This document shows, one piece after another, positions 52,872 through 62,717 of a stretch of 64,000 nt of DNA (the stretch's first letter is position 1; the number at the start of each line of letters is the position of its first letter). The notes below the pieces were generated by a model. That model ran no database searches. It worked only from the letters and a program-made list of their open reading frames with translations, and was not told where the DNA came from. The position numbers and the translations under genes are program-made. This stretch comes from Shewanella sp. Isolate11. Lineage in GTDB: Bacteria > Pseudomonadota > Gammaproteobacteria > Enterobacterales > Shewanellaceae. The stretch is taken from the NCBI RefSeq assembly GCF_022398315.1, contig NZ_JAKEVF010000005.1:107821-171820 (forward strand), in the 5' to 3' direction.

Positions 52872-53598
52872 TGTTCTCTCCCGTTTCCTCTTCTTCAGTC
52901 TCGGTGCCATCGCCATTAGTGTCGGTATCGTCTTCCGACTCAGTGTCATCACCTTGCTGCTCTTCATCATCACTTGGAACGAGCTGCGCACCTAAAGGTA
53001 ATAAAAACTTACGCTGAACCCTACCCAGATCTTCGACTTCAATCTCCATCGCTATCGCCTTGGGTAGTTCAGTTGCATCTATCTTACGTTGCCAACTATC
53101 GTTGACAAAAAACGAATATTCCACCGACAACACATCTTTAATCACTATGGTCTTAATCGGCTCAGCACCAAATTCAGGCTCGGGATAAGGAAAATGCCAA
53201 CGCTCTAAATTATGGTTTTGTACAACATAGGCCACCGACTGCAAACTGCCTCGGGGTAAAACCCCATCGGGATTTAACCAACCTATACGGTAAAACACTA
53301 TGGCTTCAGACTCTGAATCAAACAGATCTGAACCAGTTTGTAATACCGTACTGCCGCGACCACCTTCGAGTAACCTTGGTGTACGCGCCACCATTTGGCC
53401 AAAATCTCGCTCTAATGCGCCGAAGCCTTGCTGTAATGATTTCAGTTTATTAGCAAACTCTTCGGTAGCGATATCATTTTTCATCACGGTATGCAGTACG
53501 GCATTGGCCGCTAAACCCAACATGGCGAAAATGGCGATAGCTATCAGCATTTCTAACAGGGTAAAACCCTGTAAGGATTTAACTTTCCTTGAACACAT
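52864..53598 (-). CDS. gspJ: Minor pseudopilin GspJ with acidic tail
   Basis: 244 residues. The leader SLQG precedes the pilin helix FTLLEMLIAIAIFAML with Glu5. The core ends with the GspJ-typical beta domain near residue 205. The last 37 residues (about 208-244) are an unusual low-complexity tail of Asp, Glu, Gly, Thr and Asn (SDDEEQQGDDTESEDD...). GspJ forms the tip with GspI and GspK. It overlaps gspI by 20 bases and gspK by eight. Confidence 0.92.
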   Translation of the reverse strand: MCSRKVKSLQGFTLLEMLIAIAIFAMLGLAANAVLHTVMKNDIATEEFANKLKSLQQGFGALERDFGQMVARTPRLLEGGRGSTVLQTGSDLFDSESEAIVFYRIGWLNPDGVLPRGSLQSVAYVVQNHNLERWHFPYPEPEFGAEPIKTIVIKDVLSVEYSFFVNDSWQRKIDATELPKAIAMEIEVEDLGRVQRKFLLPLGAQLVPSDDEEQQGDDTESEDDTDTNGDGTETEEEETGENNG

Positions 53599-53950
53599 AA
53601 CTACTTACCTGAGCAATAATTCGCTCATAACGAGAATCGTCACTGACACTGATTCGGATCATGCGGAAGGTGTCATCTGTGGTTTTCACCACTTCTTTAC
53701 GCCAATACCACTCTTTTCCCGCCAGTTCGACTCGTCCTTCTTTCTTTCCTAATTCCGGAAATGCTTTCTCCAGTCGAGCATCAACCATCTGATTACTAGC
53801 CACCCATTGAGCAAAAGTACGCTCTTCTAAAATGGGTAGGTTGGCTATCTGATCGCCCAAGCTCTTAGTGATTGATACCGCCGCAATAGAAAACACGGCT
53901 AAGGCAACAATCACTTCAAGTAAAGTCATGCCGTACTGCTTACGATGCAC
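53579..53950 (-). CDS. gspI: Minor pseudopilin GspI
   Basis: 123 residues from the GTG at 53948-53950, which has GGGAG seven bases upstream; an upstream TTG frame to 53977 (132 residues) gives an overlong leader. The leader MHRKQYG is followed by MTLLEVIVALAVFSIAAVS with Glu5. GspI nucleates the tip complex with GspJ and GspK. Start coordinates are uncertain by a few codons; the gene itself is clear. It begins 59 bases after gspH. Confidence 0.88.
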   Translation of the reverse strand: MHRKQYGMTLLEVIVALAVFSIAAVSITKSLGDQIANLPILEERTFAQWVASNQMVDARLEKAFPELGKKEGRVELAGKEWYWRKEVVKTTDDTFRMIRISVSDDSRYERIIAQVSSYVFKES

Positions 53951-54009
53951 CACAAGACTCCCAGCGAGAGATAGCAATAGAGAGACTTAAGCCATTTACA
54001 TACAATCGA

Positions 54010-54591
54010 TTAATCATTAAATCCATCGTCTCTCCCCAGAGTTAAACGGCCTAAAGCATCACCTACAACCAATGCTTCTATGTCGTTGCCCATCTCATCT
54101 TTACTGACAAAAGTCAGCTCAAATGAGCTCATTTCACCGCTAGGGAATAACAAGACTTGCGGCACAGGAAACTTCTTTTTATCTTCTTCACTCTGCTCAA
54201 TAAGAGGTTCATCGAACCACGACTCATTGTCCTCTTCATCTTCCTGAACTAGGGGTAAACCATCTAGCACTAAGTGCATCTCAACCCCATACTCCATTTC
54301 GCGCTCAGCCAGTAACCTATCGTGTTCTAATGGCTGCCATTTACCTTGGTCGTAATAGACAAACTTATATTTAGTTTTATCGATTACGATACCAATAAAC
54401 TGGCCACTGAGTACGGTTTCATCAAGTACTAACTCAGTTGAAACCATAAACTGTCGTGCCACACGTTCCAGCGTCTGTTGTTTGTCAGCACCACCTGTCG
54501 TGTATGTCACTGCCGCAGCCGTTAATCCCATGATCAACACCACTAACAACACTTCCATCAGGGTAAAACCTGATTGGCGCGACACTCGCAT
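54010..54591 (-). CDS. gspH: Minor pseudopilin GspH
   Basis: 193 residues. The prepilin leader RVSRQSG is followed by FTLMEVLLVVLIMGLTAAAV with Glu5. The later region is longer than the usual GspH and has an acidic insert (QEDEEDNESWFDEPLIEQSEEDKKKF, about 118-143). It forms part of the pseudopilus linking tip and rod. It lies 15 bases after gspG. Confidence 0.9.
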   Translation of the reverse strand: MRVSRQSGFTLMEVLLVVLIMGLTAAAVTYTTGGADKQQTLERVARQFMVSTELVLDETVLSGQFIGIVIDKTKYKFVYYDQGKWQPLEHDRLLAEREMEYGVEMHLVLDGLPLVQEDEEDNESWFDEPLIEQSEEDKKKFPVPQVLLFPSGEMSSFELTFVSKDEMGNDIEALVVGDALGRLTLGRDDGFND

Positions 54592-54606
54592 TAAGTCAAT
54601 CTCGGC

Positions 54607-55041
54607 TTACTGAAAGTCTTGTAAATTCCAGTTACCGATATCATCTTCGGTACCTGGTTGACCATCTGGACCGGCACTGAAAATATCGATCTTACCTTGT
54701 TCGCCTGGGCTCAATAGCAGGTAGTTATTTCTCCAAGGATCTTGTGGCAGACGTTTCACATAACCATCGCTACGATAGTTACGTGGCTCTGGTGAAACCG
54801 TTGGTTTTTGCACTAACGCTTCAAGGCCCTGATCCGTAGTTGGATAAATACTGTTATCTAGGCGGTACATATCCAAAGCATTTTCTAATGCCACGATATC
54901 AGATACCGCTTTTTGCATATCAGCCTTGTCTTTATTACCCATCAAGTTAGGTACAACCAAAGAAGCAAGGATCCCTAAAATTACGATAACCACCATCACT
55001 TCTAATAGGGTAAAACCTTTTTGCTTGTTTCTTGCTTGCAT
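54607..55041 (-). CDS. gspG: Major pseudopilin GspG
   Basis: 144 residues. Leader KQKG and FTLLEVMVVIVILGILASLVVPNLM with Glu5. The conserved mid region YRLDNSIYPTTDQGLEALVQKP (about 59-80) and the calcium-binding loop with the ending SAGPDGQPGTEDDIGNW are typical. GspG polymerises into the pseudopilus that pushes substrates through GspD. It begins 71 bases after gspF. Confidence 0.97.
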   Translation of the reverse strand: MQARNKQKGFTLLEVMVVIVILGILASLVVPNLMGNKDKADMQKAVSDIVALENALDMYRLDNSIYPTTDQGLEALVQKPTVSPEPRNYRSDGYVKRLPQDPWRNNYLLLSPGEQGKIDIFSAGPDGQPGTEDDIGNWNLQDFQ

Positions 55042-55112
55042 TACTACATCCTCTTTTAAGTGCCTAACGCTTAATCGTTAGTACGCTAATACCATGGTGA
55101 TGCCTAATGGCA

Positions 55113-56333
55113 TCAACCACTAATCATGTTATTCAGTTCTAAGATGGGTTGCAAAATCGCTAGAACGATAAACAACACCACGGCAGCCATACTGACCACC
55201 AGTAACGGCTCGAATACCCCAAGGGCGATATTGACGTTTGATTCAAACTCACGATCTTGGTTATCCGCTGCCCGTTCAAGCATTTGCTCAAGTTGACCAC
55301 TTTTTTCACCTGAGGTGATCATATAGAGCATCATAGGTGGAAAAAGTTTAGTATTGGCCAAAGCAGCCCCTAAACTTGTGCCCTCTCGCACACGAGCAGT
55401 AGCATCTTCAACCGCAACCCTTACCCGCGCATTCATTAATACTTCACTGGCAATCCGCATCGCATCGAGAAGCGGTACTGAACTGGCAGTCAAAATACTT
55501 AATGTTCGCGCAAATCGCGCCGTATTAAGCCCTTTACTAACGCGACCAATCACCGGCATTTTTAACAGTAAAGTGTCGAACCACATCCGATTGGCACTTT
55601 TTTTAAGAAATTGCTTGAAGCCGACAAACGCCCCAACCAATACCAGCAATACGATCACACCATAATCACGAATAAAGTCTGATGATGCGATAAGCAGTTG
55701 TGTGGTCCAAGGCAATTGTTGCCCCATATGTTCGAACTGACCCACCACTTGCGGTACCACCGCCGCTAGTAAAATAGCAATCACACTGATCGCCACCACA
55801 GTTAGCACTATGGGGTAGATCATTGCCTGAGTCATCTTGCTCTTAAGCTGTTGACGACGCTCGGTGTAATCGGCGAGTCGATTCAGTACCACTTCGAGGT
55901 GACCCGATTTCTCCCCCGATGCCACCATGGCACGATAGAGATCGTCAAAAATATGCGGGAATTCAGCCATGGAATCGGCCAAGCTGTAACCTTCGACTAC
56001 CCGAGAGCGAACCGCCATGACCATACTGGCAAGACGATCTTTTTCACACTGCTGACCCACGGCTTTTAGTGATTCTTCGATGGGGAGACCCGACGCCACC
56101 AAGGTCGCAATTTGACGAGTGATCATCGCCAATTCGGCAACCGAGATACCGCGCTTAAAGCTCAAACCACCACGGCTAGCTTTTGACTCTTTCTCAACGA
56201 CCGCAGTGATCTCAAGCGGCATCAAACGCTGTTCACGTAGCTGACCACGGGCATGGCGTGCAGTATCTGCTTCCACAACCCCTTTCTGCTGTTTGCCCTT
56301 GGCATCTAGCGCCTTGTACTCATATGCTGGCAT
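55113..56333 (-). CDS. gspF: Type II secretion inner-membrane protein GspF
   Basis: 406 residues, the standard length. Two homologous cytoplasmic helical bundles are separated by three transmembrane helices (about 170-195, 220-245, 375-400). ITRQIATLVASGLPIEESL and RTLSILTASSVPLLDAM mark the two T2SSF domains. It is the assembly-platform protein. It begins three bases after gspE. Confidence 0.96.
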   Translation of the reverse strand: MPAYEYKALDAKGKQQKGVVEADTARHARGQLREQRLMPLEITAVVEKESKASRGGLSFKRGISVAELAMITRQIATLVASGLPIEESLKAVGQQCEKDRLASMVMAVRSRVVEGYSLADSMAEFPHIFDDLYRAMVASGEKSGHLEVVLNRLADYTERRQQLKSKMTQAMIYPIVLTVVAISVIAILLAAVVPQVVGQFEHMGQQLPWTTQLLIASSDFIRDYGVIVLLVLVGAFVGFKQFLKKSANRMWFDTLLLKMPVIGRVSKGLNTARFARTLSILTASSVPLLDAMRIASEVLMNARVRVAVEDATARVREGTSLGAALANTKLFPPMMLYMITSGEKSGQLEQMLERAADNQDREFESNVNIALGVFEPLLVVSMAAVVLFIVLAILQPILELNNMISG

Positions 56334-56336
56334 CGT

Positions 56337-57920
56337 TTACTCCTCGCGAGTGACGCGCAGCACTTCTTCAAGGGTAGTGACCCCAGCAAGCACTTTACTC
56401 ATCCCGTCATGACGGATACTCGGCACAGACTTACGAATATGTTTCTCGATGGCCAGTTCACCGCGTCCGGTATGGATCAGTTCGCGGATATTATCGTCCA
56501 CCAGCAAGAGTTCATGAATACCGGTACGACCACGATAGCCATTATGCCCACAGGCAGGACAACCGTTGGCACGATAAATACTGCGAGGATCATCGGCACT
56601 AATGCCCAGCAGTTCTCGCTCACGCTGATCCGGCACATGCTCAGTCTTACACTCTTTACACAAGGTACGGATAAGACGCTGGGCTAACACACCCAACAAA
56701 CTCGAAGACACAAGGAAAGGTTCTACCCCCATATCTTGCAAACGAGTAATCGCGCCAGACGCCGTATTGGTATGCAAAGTCGAAATAACCAAGTGACCCG
56801 TTAACGATGCCTGCACCGCAATTTGCGCGGTTTCCAAGTCGCGGATCTCACCAATCATCACCACATCTGGATCTTGACGCAAAATAGCTCTTAAACCACG
56901 GGCAAAGGTCATATCCACTTTTGTGTTAACTTGCGTCTGACCGATTCCAGCCAGTTCATACTCGATTGGATCTTCGACGGTCAGAATATTAGTATCGACC
57001 GAGTTAATCTCGGTTAAGCCCGCATATAGCGTGGTACTCTTACCCGAGCCTGTTGGACCGGTCACCAAAATAATACCGTGCGGTTTGCGGATCAGCTCAT
57101 CAAACTGGTGACGGATCATTTCCGTCATACCCAGTTGTTGTAGATCCAAATTACCGGCATTTTTATCTAACAGACGCAATACCACGCGCTCGCCATGGCT
57201 CGATGGCATGGTTGATACACGCACATCCACAGCGCGACCGGCGATCCGAAGCGAGATACGACCATCTTGAGGCACACGCTTTTCGGCGATATCCAGACGT
57301 GCCATGACCTTGATACGCGATACCAACAAAGACGATAACTTACGGTTAGGCTTTAATACCTCTTTCAGCACGCCGTCGACGCGAAAACGCACTACCAGCT
57401 GCTTCTCGTAAGTTTCGATATGAATATCAGAGGCTTCTTCTTTGATAGCTTCAGACAATAGCGCGTTAATCAACTTAATGATTGGCGCATCATCGTCACC
57501 TTCAAGCAGATCTTCCGTTTGCGGCAGTTCTTCGGCAAGGGTAAACAAGTCCATTTCATTACCAATGTCTTGCATCAGCTGCTGCGCTTCTGAAGAGTTT
57601 GCCTGATAAACCTGCGTCAATTTAGCTTCAAACACCGTAGGCGCAAGCACGGCTAAGGCCAGTTGTTGCCCTGTGTAACGTCTGACCTCAAGCATGGCTT
57701 CAATCGGCGTAGTCTCTGTATGAAACAGGGTCAATTGACCCTGCTCACTTTTCTCTAACACCAGTTGAAAGCGATGGGCGAAGGCAAAAGGCAAACGCTC
57801 ACGACTGCTTGAGTGAAATACTTCGTCCGATTCGGTTTCTTGTGCTAACCCCAGCTCACTCGATACTTGGGCTAACTCATCGCTTTGCGCGGCTTGTTGC
57901 TCACTCATCGGTTTTTTCAT
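56337..57920 (-). CDS. gspE: Type II secretion ATPase GspE
   Basis: 527 residues; an alternative start is the Met four codons later (57908). Walker [16 protein letters not shown] (about 287-301), Asp box, Walker [13 protein letters not shown] and His box, plus the C4 zinc site CKEC ... [14 protein letters not shown] (about 421-470). It powers pseudopilus growth by ATP hydrolysis. The start overlaps gspD by 8 to 20 bases according to the start chosen. Confidence 0.96.
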   Translation of the reverse strand: MKKPMSEQQAAQSDELAQVSSELGLAQETESDEVFHSSSRERLPFAFAHRFQLVLEKSEQGQLTLFHTETTPIEAMLEVRRYTGQQLALAVLAPTVFEAKLTQVYQANSSEAQQLMQDIGNEMDLFTLAEELPQTEDLLEGDDDAPIIKLINALLSEAIKEEASDIHIETYEKQLVVRFRVDGVLKEVLKPNRKLSSLLVSRIKVMARLDIAEKRVPQDGRISLRIAGRAVDVRVSTMPSSHGERVVLRLLDKNAGNLDLQQLGMTEMIRHQFDELIRKPHGIILVTGPTGSGKSTTLYAGLTEINSVDTNILTVEDPIEYELAGIGQTQVNTKVDMTFARGLRAILRQDPDVVMIGEIRDLETAQIAVQASLTGHLVISTLHTNTASGAITRLQDMGVEPFLVSSSLLGVLAQRLIRTLCKECKTEHVPDQRERELLGISADDPRSIYRANGCPACGHNGYRGRTGIHELLLVDDNIRELIHTGRGELAIEKHIRKSVPSIRHDGMSKVLAGVTTLEEVLRVTREE

Positions 57921-60039
57921 CTTGGGTTTTGTTGTCAGAAATCGTTTTCAGCGTCGAGTCAGACTCGCGCATCGGTGTAGCTAGCCCTTGGCGATCTTTA
58001 TAACGCTGTAATACTTCATTGACCTCAGGCGGTAACTGCTCAGCTTGATTCCACTCTTCCAACACGGGAACATCAGTGTTTGGCATCAAGTTAACCCCAC
58101 GCTCTTGCTGTTCAAGTTGCAGCGCTCGGAAATAGTTATACTTGCGACCCGCAATGCCTTCCATGGTGATACCGTCACGAATAATGGTCGGCTTAATAAA
58201 TACCATCAGGTTTTTCTTTTTCTTACCGCTCGAAGAAGACTTAAATAGATGACCGATAATAGGAATATCACCTAAGAAAGGTACCTTTTGCACACTTTCC
58301 TGAACTTCTTCATTAATCAAACCACCTAACACTACAATCTGACCTGAATCTGCCATCACAGTCGTGGTTAAACGACGAGTCGCAAAGGTCACATCGACAC
58401 CGGTTTTACCATTAATACCGGAAACTTCTTGCTCGATAGTCAGTTTAACTGAAGAGCCTTCGTTTATCTGTGGTACCACTTTCAGCTTAACCCCAACCTC
58501 TTTACGCTCAACGGTCTGGAATGGATTGCTGTTGCCATTACTGGAGTTTTGGCTGCCGGTTAAGATTGGCACTTCATCACCAACAATAAACGAAGCTTCT
58601 TGGTTATCTAGGGTAGTAATTGAAGGCGTTGCCAGCACGTTGGATTTAGTATCACTCGACACCGCTTGGATCAGCGCACCGAAATCGCCCATTGCGACGC
58701 CCCATGCCATGCCATTCACTTTACCTAAGGCTTGAGCCAGCAAAGTAATATCGCCACGCACTTCAGGGTTAGTGGTGGTCACAGGATTACCATTACTGTC
58801 GATAGTGGTTACGGTATTCGCGTCCTCAGATTGAGCCTGCCAAATACCGGCTCCCACTTCACCAATGGTTGGGCCTAAGTTATTAAACTGAGTACCACCG
58901 CCAGCTTTGGTTGCCCACTGCACACCAAAACCAACATCATCACCTTCGGCCACTTCAACAATAATGGCTTCCACTAATACTTGTGCACGACGCACATCGA
59001 GCTGATTAATCACACTTTCTATGGTACGCATTTGATCCGGTTCAGCGCTGATCACCAAGGCATTGGTATCCGCATGAGCCATGATGTTGATGCCGCTTCG
59101 ACGTTGACTACGGCCGCCTTGAGATTGACCTCCAGATGCAGCTTGTTGATCACTATCGAGTTTTTCAGCAAAGCCGGTTAACACCTCAACCAGCTCTTCA
59201 GCTTTGGCATAACGTAAGTAACGTACTTTGGTATTGCCCGTCGACGCCTGCTCGGCATCTAACGTTTTAATCAAGGCGACAACACGTTGACGGCTCTTCT
59301 CATCACCACTCACCACCACGGCGTTGGTACGCTCATCAGCCACCACTTTAGGTGCCTGACCGGGCATTTGTGCTTGGTTTGCCGATGCACGATAAAGAGT
59401 TTCGATAATACGGACAATTTCACCAGCAGAAGCATACTGCAAAGGCACCACTTGAACTTCGGTATCACCTTGCTTATCGACGCGGCGAACAATTTCAACC
59501 AACTTGTTAACCACTGCCGCGCGGCCTGAAATCATCAATACATTTGAAGGGTCGTAGTTGACCACGTTACCGCCGCCGGCATTATCGTTTAGCTGACGAA
59601 GAAGTGGCGCAAGCTGTTTAGCCTCTGTGTTATATAGCGCAACAATACGGGTGACCATCTCATCGCCAAGGCCAGGACTATTATCATCGGCAACACGGAT
59701 GGCCGAGGTTTTGGCATCCTTATCCTTAATCACCTTGATAATATTGTTATCCATCTCAACGACGGCATAACCATACACCTGCAATACGTTTAGGAAAAAT
59801 TGATAATATTGTTCATCGGTTAGCAGATCGTAACTGCGCACGTTGATTTTGCCGCGCACGGTAGGATCGACGATGATAGTACGGTTCAAGTTTTTACCAA
59901 CGATATTGATAAATTCTTGAATATCTGTGCCTCTAAAATTAGCCGCATACTGCTCTGCCCACGCGAGCGATGGCGCTAGCAATGATGCGCCGATAACAAC
60001 TCCCGCGATAAGATTGCGGCGAACTTTCTGTTTGTTCAT
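57901..60039 (-). CDS. gspD: Type II secretion secretin GspD
   Basis: 712 residues. A signal peptide (about 1-28, ending AWA) precedes the N0-N3 domains ([26 protein letters not shown] at about 34-59) and the secretin barrel with [12 protein letters not shown] and [32 protein letters not shown] (about 600-635). A flexible Gly/Ser/Gln/Arg-rich loop ([16 protein letters not shown], about 300-315) is inserted in N3. GspD forms the outer-membrane channel. It begins 24 bases after gspC. Confidence 0.97.
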   Translation of the reverse strand: MNKQKVRRNLIAGVVIGASLLAPSLAWAEQYAANFRGTDIQEFINIVGKNLNRTIIVDPTVRGKINVRSYDLLTDEQYYQFFLNVLQVYGYAVVEMDNNIIKVIKDKDAKTSAIRVADDNSPGLGDEMVTRIVALYNTEAKQLAPLLRQLNDNAGGGNVVNYDPSNVLMISGRAAVVNKLVEIVRRVDKQGDTEVQVVPLQYASAGEIVRIIETLYRASANQAQMPGQAPKVVADERTNAVVVSGDEKSRQRVVALIKTLDAEQASTGNTKVRYLRYAKAEELVEVLTGFAEKLDSDQQAASGGQSQGGRSQRRSGINIMAHADTNALVISAEPDQMRTIESVINQLDVRRAQVLVEAIIVEVAEGDDVGFGVQWATKAGGGTQFNNLGPTIGEVGAGIWQAQSEDANTVTTIDSNGNPVTTTNPEVRGDITLLAQALGKVNGMAWGVAMGDFGALIQAVSSDTKSNVLATPSITTLDNQEASFIVGDEVPILTGSQNSSNGNSNPFQTVERKEVGVKLKVVPQINEGSSVKLTIEQEVSGINGKTGVDVTFATRRLTTTVMADSGQIVVLGGLINEEVQESVQKVPFLGDIPIIGHLFKSSSSGKKKKNLMVFIKPTIIRDGITMEGIAGRKYNYFRALQLEQQERGVNLMPNTDVPVLEEWNQAEQLPPEVNEVLQRYKDRQGLATPMRESDSTLKTISDNKTQDEKTDE

Positions 60040-60063
60040 TTAATAACTTCCCCTAAACCCTTT

Positions 60064-60978
60064 TTATTGCGGCAAACTAAACATGATCTCAACCAGCTGA
60101 CCTTCTCTTTCAACCATCAAAGAGATTTCGGTCATCTCTGGCAACTGCGCCATCACTTCCAATGCCTGGCTCATATCAGTTAGATCATAGCCGTTGATTG
60201 ATTTTGCTAAATCGTTGGCCTTTAAACCGGCTTGTTCAAATAATTCTCTGTCTTTTCCAGGATTTAAACGATAACCCTGTACTTCCCCATCTCGGTTCAC
60301 TGGTGAGATTGCAAGATAATCTGTGATTTTGCTGGGGTCACTTAACAGCTCTTCACGAGACTGCTCTAGCTCTTCGGAGATTTCCTGATTACGGCGATCG
60401 ACCTTACGTACATTATCGCGTTTCGCTTGTTGTAACTGCTCATTAGCCTGACCTTGAGTTTCATATTTCAAACCATCGAGCATCAAGGTCTCATAGCGAC
60501 CACTATTGGAAATAATAATACGATCGGCATACACCTCTTTTAATGAAGCAGAGGTGCCTTTAATTTTATCACCCAAACTATAGGTATTTTGGCTACCACC
60601 AGACTCAATAACCGCCAAACCTTTCTGCTGCGCAGTCGAAGCGACCACACCCGTTAATTGAATTGAGAGAGATGTTTTAGGCGCATCAGTAATGATGTCT
60701 TCGACAGGAGCCGCTTTAGGCTTATCGGCATTGGGATCAGGCTTACCAAACAAAGACAAGCCTTCCAAGCTAGAGAGATTGACCACAGAAGAGCCACCGC
60801 TACCAGAGACTGGTGTCGGGGTCCAATTGGCAACCGGCTGATTTAAAGGGACTAATTTCCACGAAATTTGCGCAGATAAATAAAGCGCAACCAGCAGACC
60901 CACCCAGAAGGTCGCATTACTTAGAGGCTTATGAGGCACCCCTTTCGCCGCAGAAATAACTTTATCTAATATATCCAT
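60064..60978 (-). CDS. gspC: Type II secretion protein GspC
   Basis: 304 residues. A short cytoplasmic start, one transmembrane helix (about 23-42), a Ser/Gly/Pro linker, an HR domain (about 95-180; LSIQLTGVVASTAQQKGLAVIESGGSQNTY) and a PDZ domain at the C-terminus (about 215-304; GYRLNPGKDRELFEQAGLKANDLAKSINGYDL). GspC couples the inner platform to GspD. It is the first gene of the operon; the promoter region is 60979-61240, divergent from hslR. Confidence 0.92.
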   Translation of the reverse strand: MDILDKVISAAKGVPHKPLSNATFWVGLLVALYLSAQISWKLVPLNQPVANWTPTPVSGSGGSSVVNLSSLEGLSLFGKPDPNADKPKAAPVEDIITDAPKTSLSIQLTGVVASTAQQKGLAVIESGGSQNTYSLGDKIKGTSASLKEVYADRIIISNSGRYETLMLDGLKYETQGQANEQLQQAKRDNVRKVDRRNQEISEELEQSREELLSDPSKITDYLAISPVNRDGEVQGYRLNPGKDRELFEQAGLKANDLAKSINGYDLTDMSQALEVMAQLPEMTEISLMVEREGQLVEIMFSLPQ

Positions 60979-61242
60979 ATGATATGGACCCTCGAATAGG
61001 TCTCTAATTTAATTTTCTTAATACTAGCAAGATATAGCTCATGCTAACCTAGACAGCTATTTGCAACAAGCCCATAACAGTTACGAGTTGGCCTATAATC
61101 GCGAAATATGCTAACTTTACGCGCCTAAAAAGGGTGTGAACTCAGTCTCTATTATGACCTCATCACACCGTTCAAGTTGCCACTTATTGTCAAGCTTGTG
61201 AACTTACCCCGCTTTATCGCCGCAACTGGAGAAGCATTTATC

Positions 61243-61635
61243 ATGGTATCTGAACAACTTATTTCAGTCCGGCTCGACAAATGGCTATGGGCAGCGAGAT
61301 TTTATAAGACTCGCGCCATCGCCAAAGAGATGATCAACGGTGGCAAAGTACACTACAATGGACAACGCACAAAATCGAGTAAAAATGCGGAAATTGGTGC
61401 GTTATTAAGAATAAGACAGGGATATGACGAGAAAGAGGTCGTCATTACAAAATTATCTGAGCAACGTCAGAAAGCCTTGGTCGCACAAACCTTGTACCAA
61501 GAAACCCCTGAAAGTATTGCTAAAAGGGAAACTTATGCCGAAGCGAGACGCTTAAATGTGCTCAATAATCCGGCTCCCGACACTAAACCAGACAAAAAGC
61601 AGCGCCGCCAATTAATGCGCTTTAAAGAAAGCTAA
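61243..61635 (+). CDS. hslR: Heat-shock protein HslR (Hsp15)
   Basis: 130 residues from the ATG at 61243 with CTGGAGAAG eleven bases upstream; an earlier frame start at 61177 would add 22 residues. The S4 RNA-binding domain is [31 protein letters not shown] (about 9-39), with a basic C-terminus ([13 protein letters not shown]). It binds stalled 50S subunits carrying nascent chains. It is 13 bases from hslO. Confidence 0.93.
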   Translation: MVSEQLISVRLDKWLWAARFYKTRAIAKEMINGGKVHYNGQRTKSSKNAEIGALLRIRQGYDEKEVVITKLSEQRQKALVAQTLYQETPESIAKRETYAEARRLNVLNNPAPDTKPDKKQRRQLMRFKES

Positions 61636-61648
61636 CCGTGAGATTGAA

Positions 61649-62509
61649 ATGAGTAAAGATATATTAAACCGCTACCTGTTTGATAACGCCGATGTGCGTG
61701 GTCAAGTCGTGCAACTGGAGAAAAGCTACCAAGATGTGCTATCTGCCCACTCTTACCCTGTGGCTATCCAACGCCTTCTAGGAGAGTTGATGGCGGCAAC
61801 GTCACTACTCACTGCAACCCTCAAATTCGACGGTGACATCAGCGTTCAGGTACAAGGTAACGGTCCGGTTTCCCTCGCCGTCATTAATGGAAATAACCTG
61901 CAACAGCTTCGCGGCGTTTCTCGTTGGGAAGGTGACATTGCTGCCGATGCTGACCTTGCAAGCCTAATGGGTAAAGGTTACATGGTAATCACGCTAACAC
62001 CAACAAATGGTGAACGTTATCAAGGTGTTGTTGAATTAGACAAGCCTACACTCGCCGAGTGTTTAGAGCAGTATTTCATTCAGTCAGAACAGCTGCCGAC
62101 AACTATTCGTCTATTCGCTAATGGCCAACAAGCTGCCGGCATCTTGCTACAAGTACTACCGGGTGAAAATGAACAAAATGACGCTTACGAGCATCTCGAG
62201 CAGCTTACTGTCACCATCAAGGCTGAAGAACTGTTTAAACTTGAGGCGACCGAAGTATTACACCGTTTATACCACCAAGAAGCTGTGCGTCTATTCGATC
62301 CTATCGAAGTCACCTTTAACTGCACTTGTTCTCGCGAGCGCAGTTTACAGGCCTTGCGCACCATTCCTCAGGAAGAACTGGAAGCTATCTTAGCCGAGCA
62401 AGGCAAGATTGATATGGGCTGCGAATACTGTAATAGCAATTACAGCTTCGACTCTATCGACATTGCTGCGCTGTTTAAAAACGCCAGCTCGACCGATACA
62501 CCACAGTGA
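61649..62509 (+). CDS. hslO: Redox-regulated chaperone HslO (Hsp33)
   Basis: 286 residues. The redox switch CTC and CEYC ([12 protein letters not shown] ... [10 protein letters not shown], about 226-264) has the four Cys that bind zinc when reduced and form disulfides on oxidative stress. The N-terminal chaperone core includes [13 protein letters not shown] and [21 protein letters not shown]. It holds unfolded proteins under oxidation plus heat. It is co-transcribed with hslR and ends before a terminator and pckA. Confidence 0.95.
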   Translation: MSKDILNRYLFDNADVRGQVVQLEKSYQDVLSAHSYPVAIQRLLGELMAATSLLTATLKFDGDISVQVQGNGPVSLAVINGNNLQQLRGVSRWEGDIAADADLASLMGKGYMVITLTPTNGERYQGVVELDKPTLAECLEQYFIQSEQLPTTIRLFANGQQAAGILLQVLPGENEQNDAYEHLEQLTVTIKAEELFKLEATEVLHRLYHQEAVRLFDPIEVTFNCTCSRERSLQALRTIPQEELEAILAEQGKIDMGCEYCNSNYSFDSIDIAALFKNASSTDTPQ

Positions 62510-62547
62510 TCGGCATGCGGCACTTCCGCCGCTAAGATTCACTACAA

Positions 62548-62575
62548 TAAGGGTGCCTCCAGGCACCCTTTTTTA
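62548..62575 (+). terminator. Terminator of hslRO
   Basis: AAGGGTGCCT, two-base loop, AGGCACCCTTTTTT, 39 bases after the hslO stop. Confidence 0.9.
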
Positions 62576-62717
62576 TTTCAACATTCATCGATCCAGTTCA
62601 CACTTTAGTTATGGCTTAAGTTACAATCGAAAAACTGCGAGCCAATACGCAGAGCATATAAATCAAACTGGCATAGACCAGCAAATTAAAATGACCTAAT
62701 GATGGAGACCTTAATAG

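Noticed and set aside
52872..52991. N-terminal 40-residue extension of GspK
   Set aside because: It reads inside gspJ in another frame and lacks the prepilin leader position; the ATG at 52871 fits the family.
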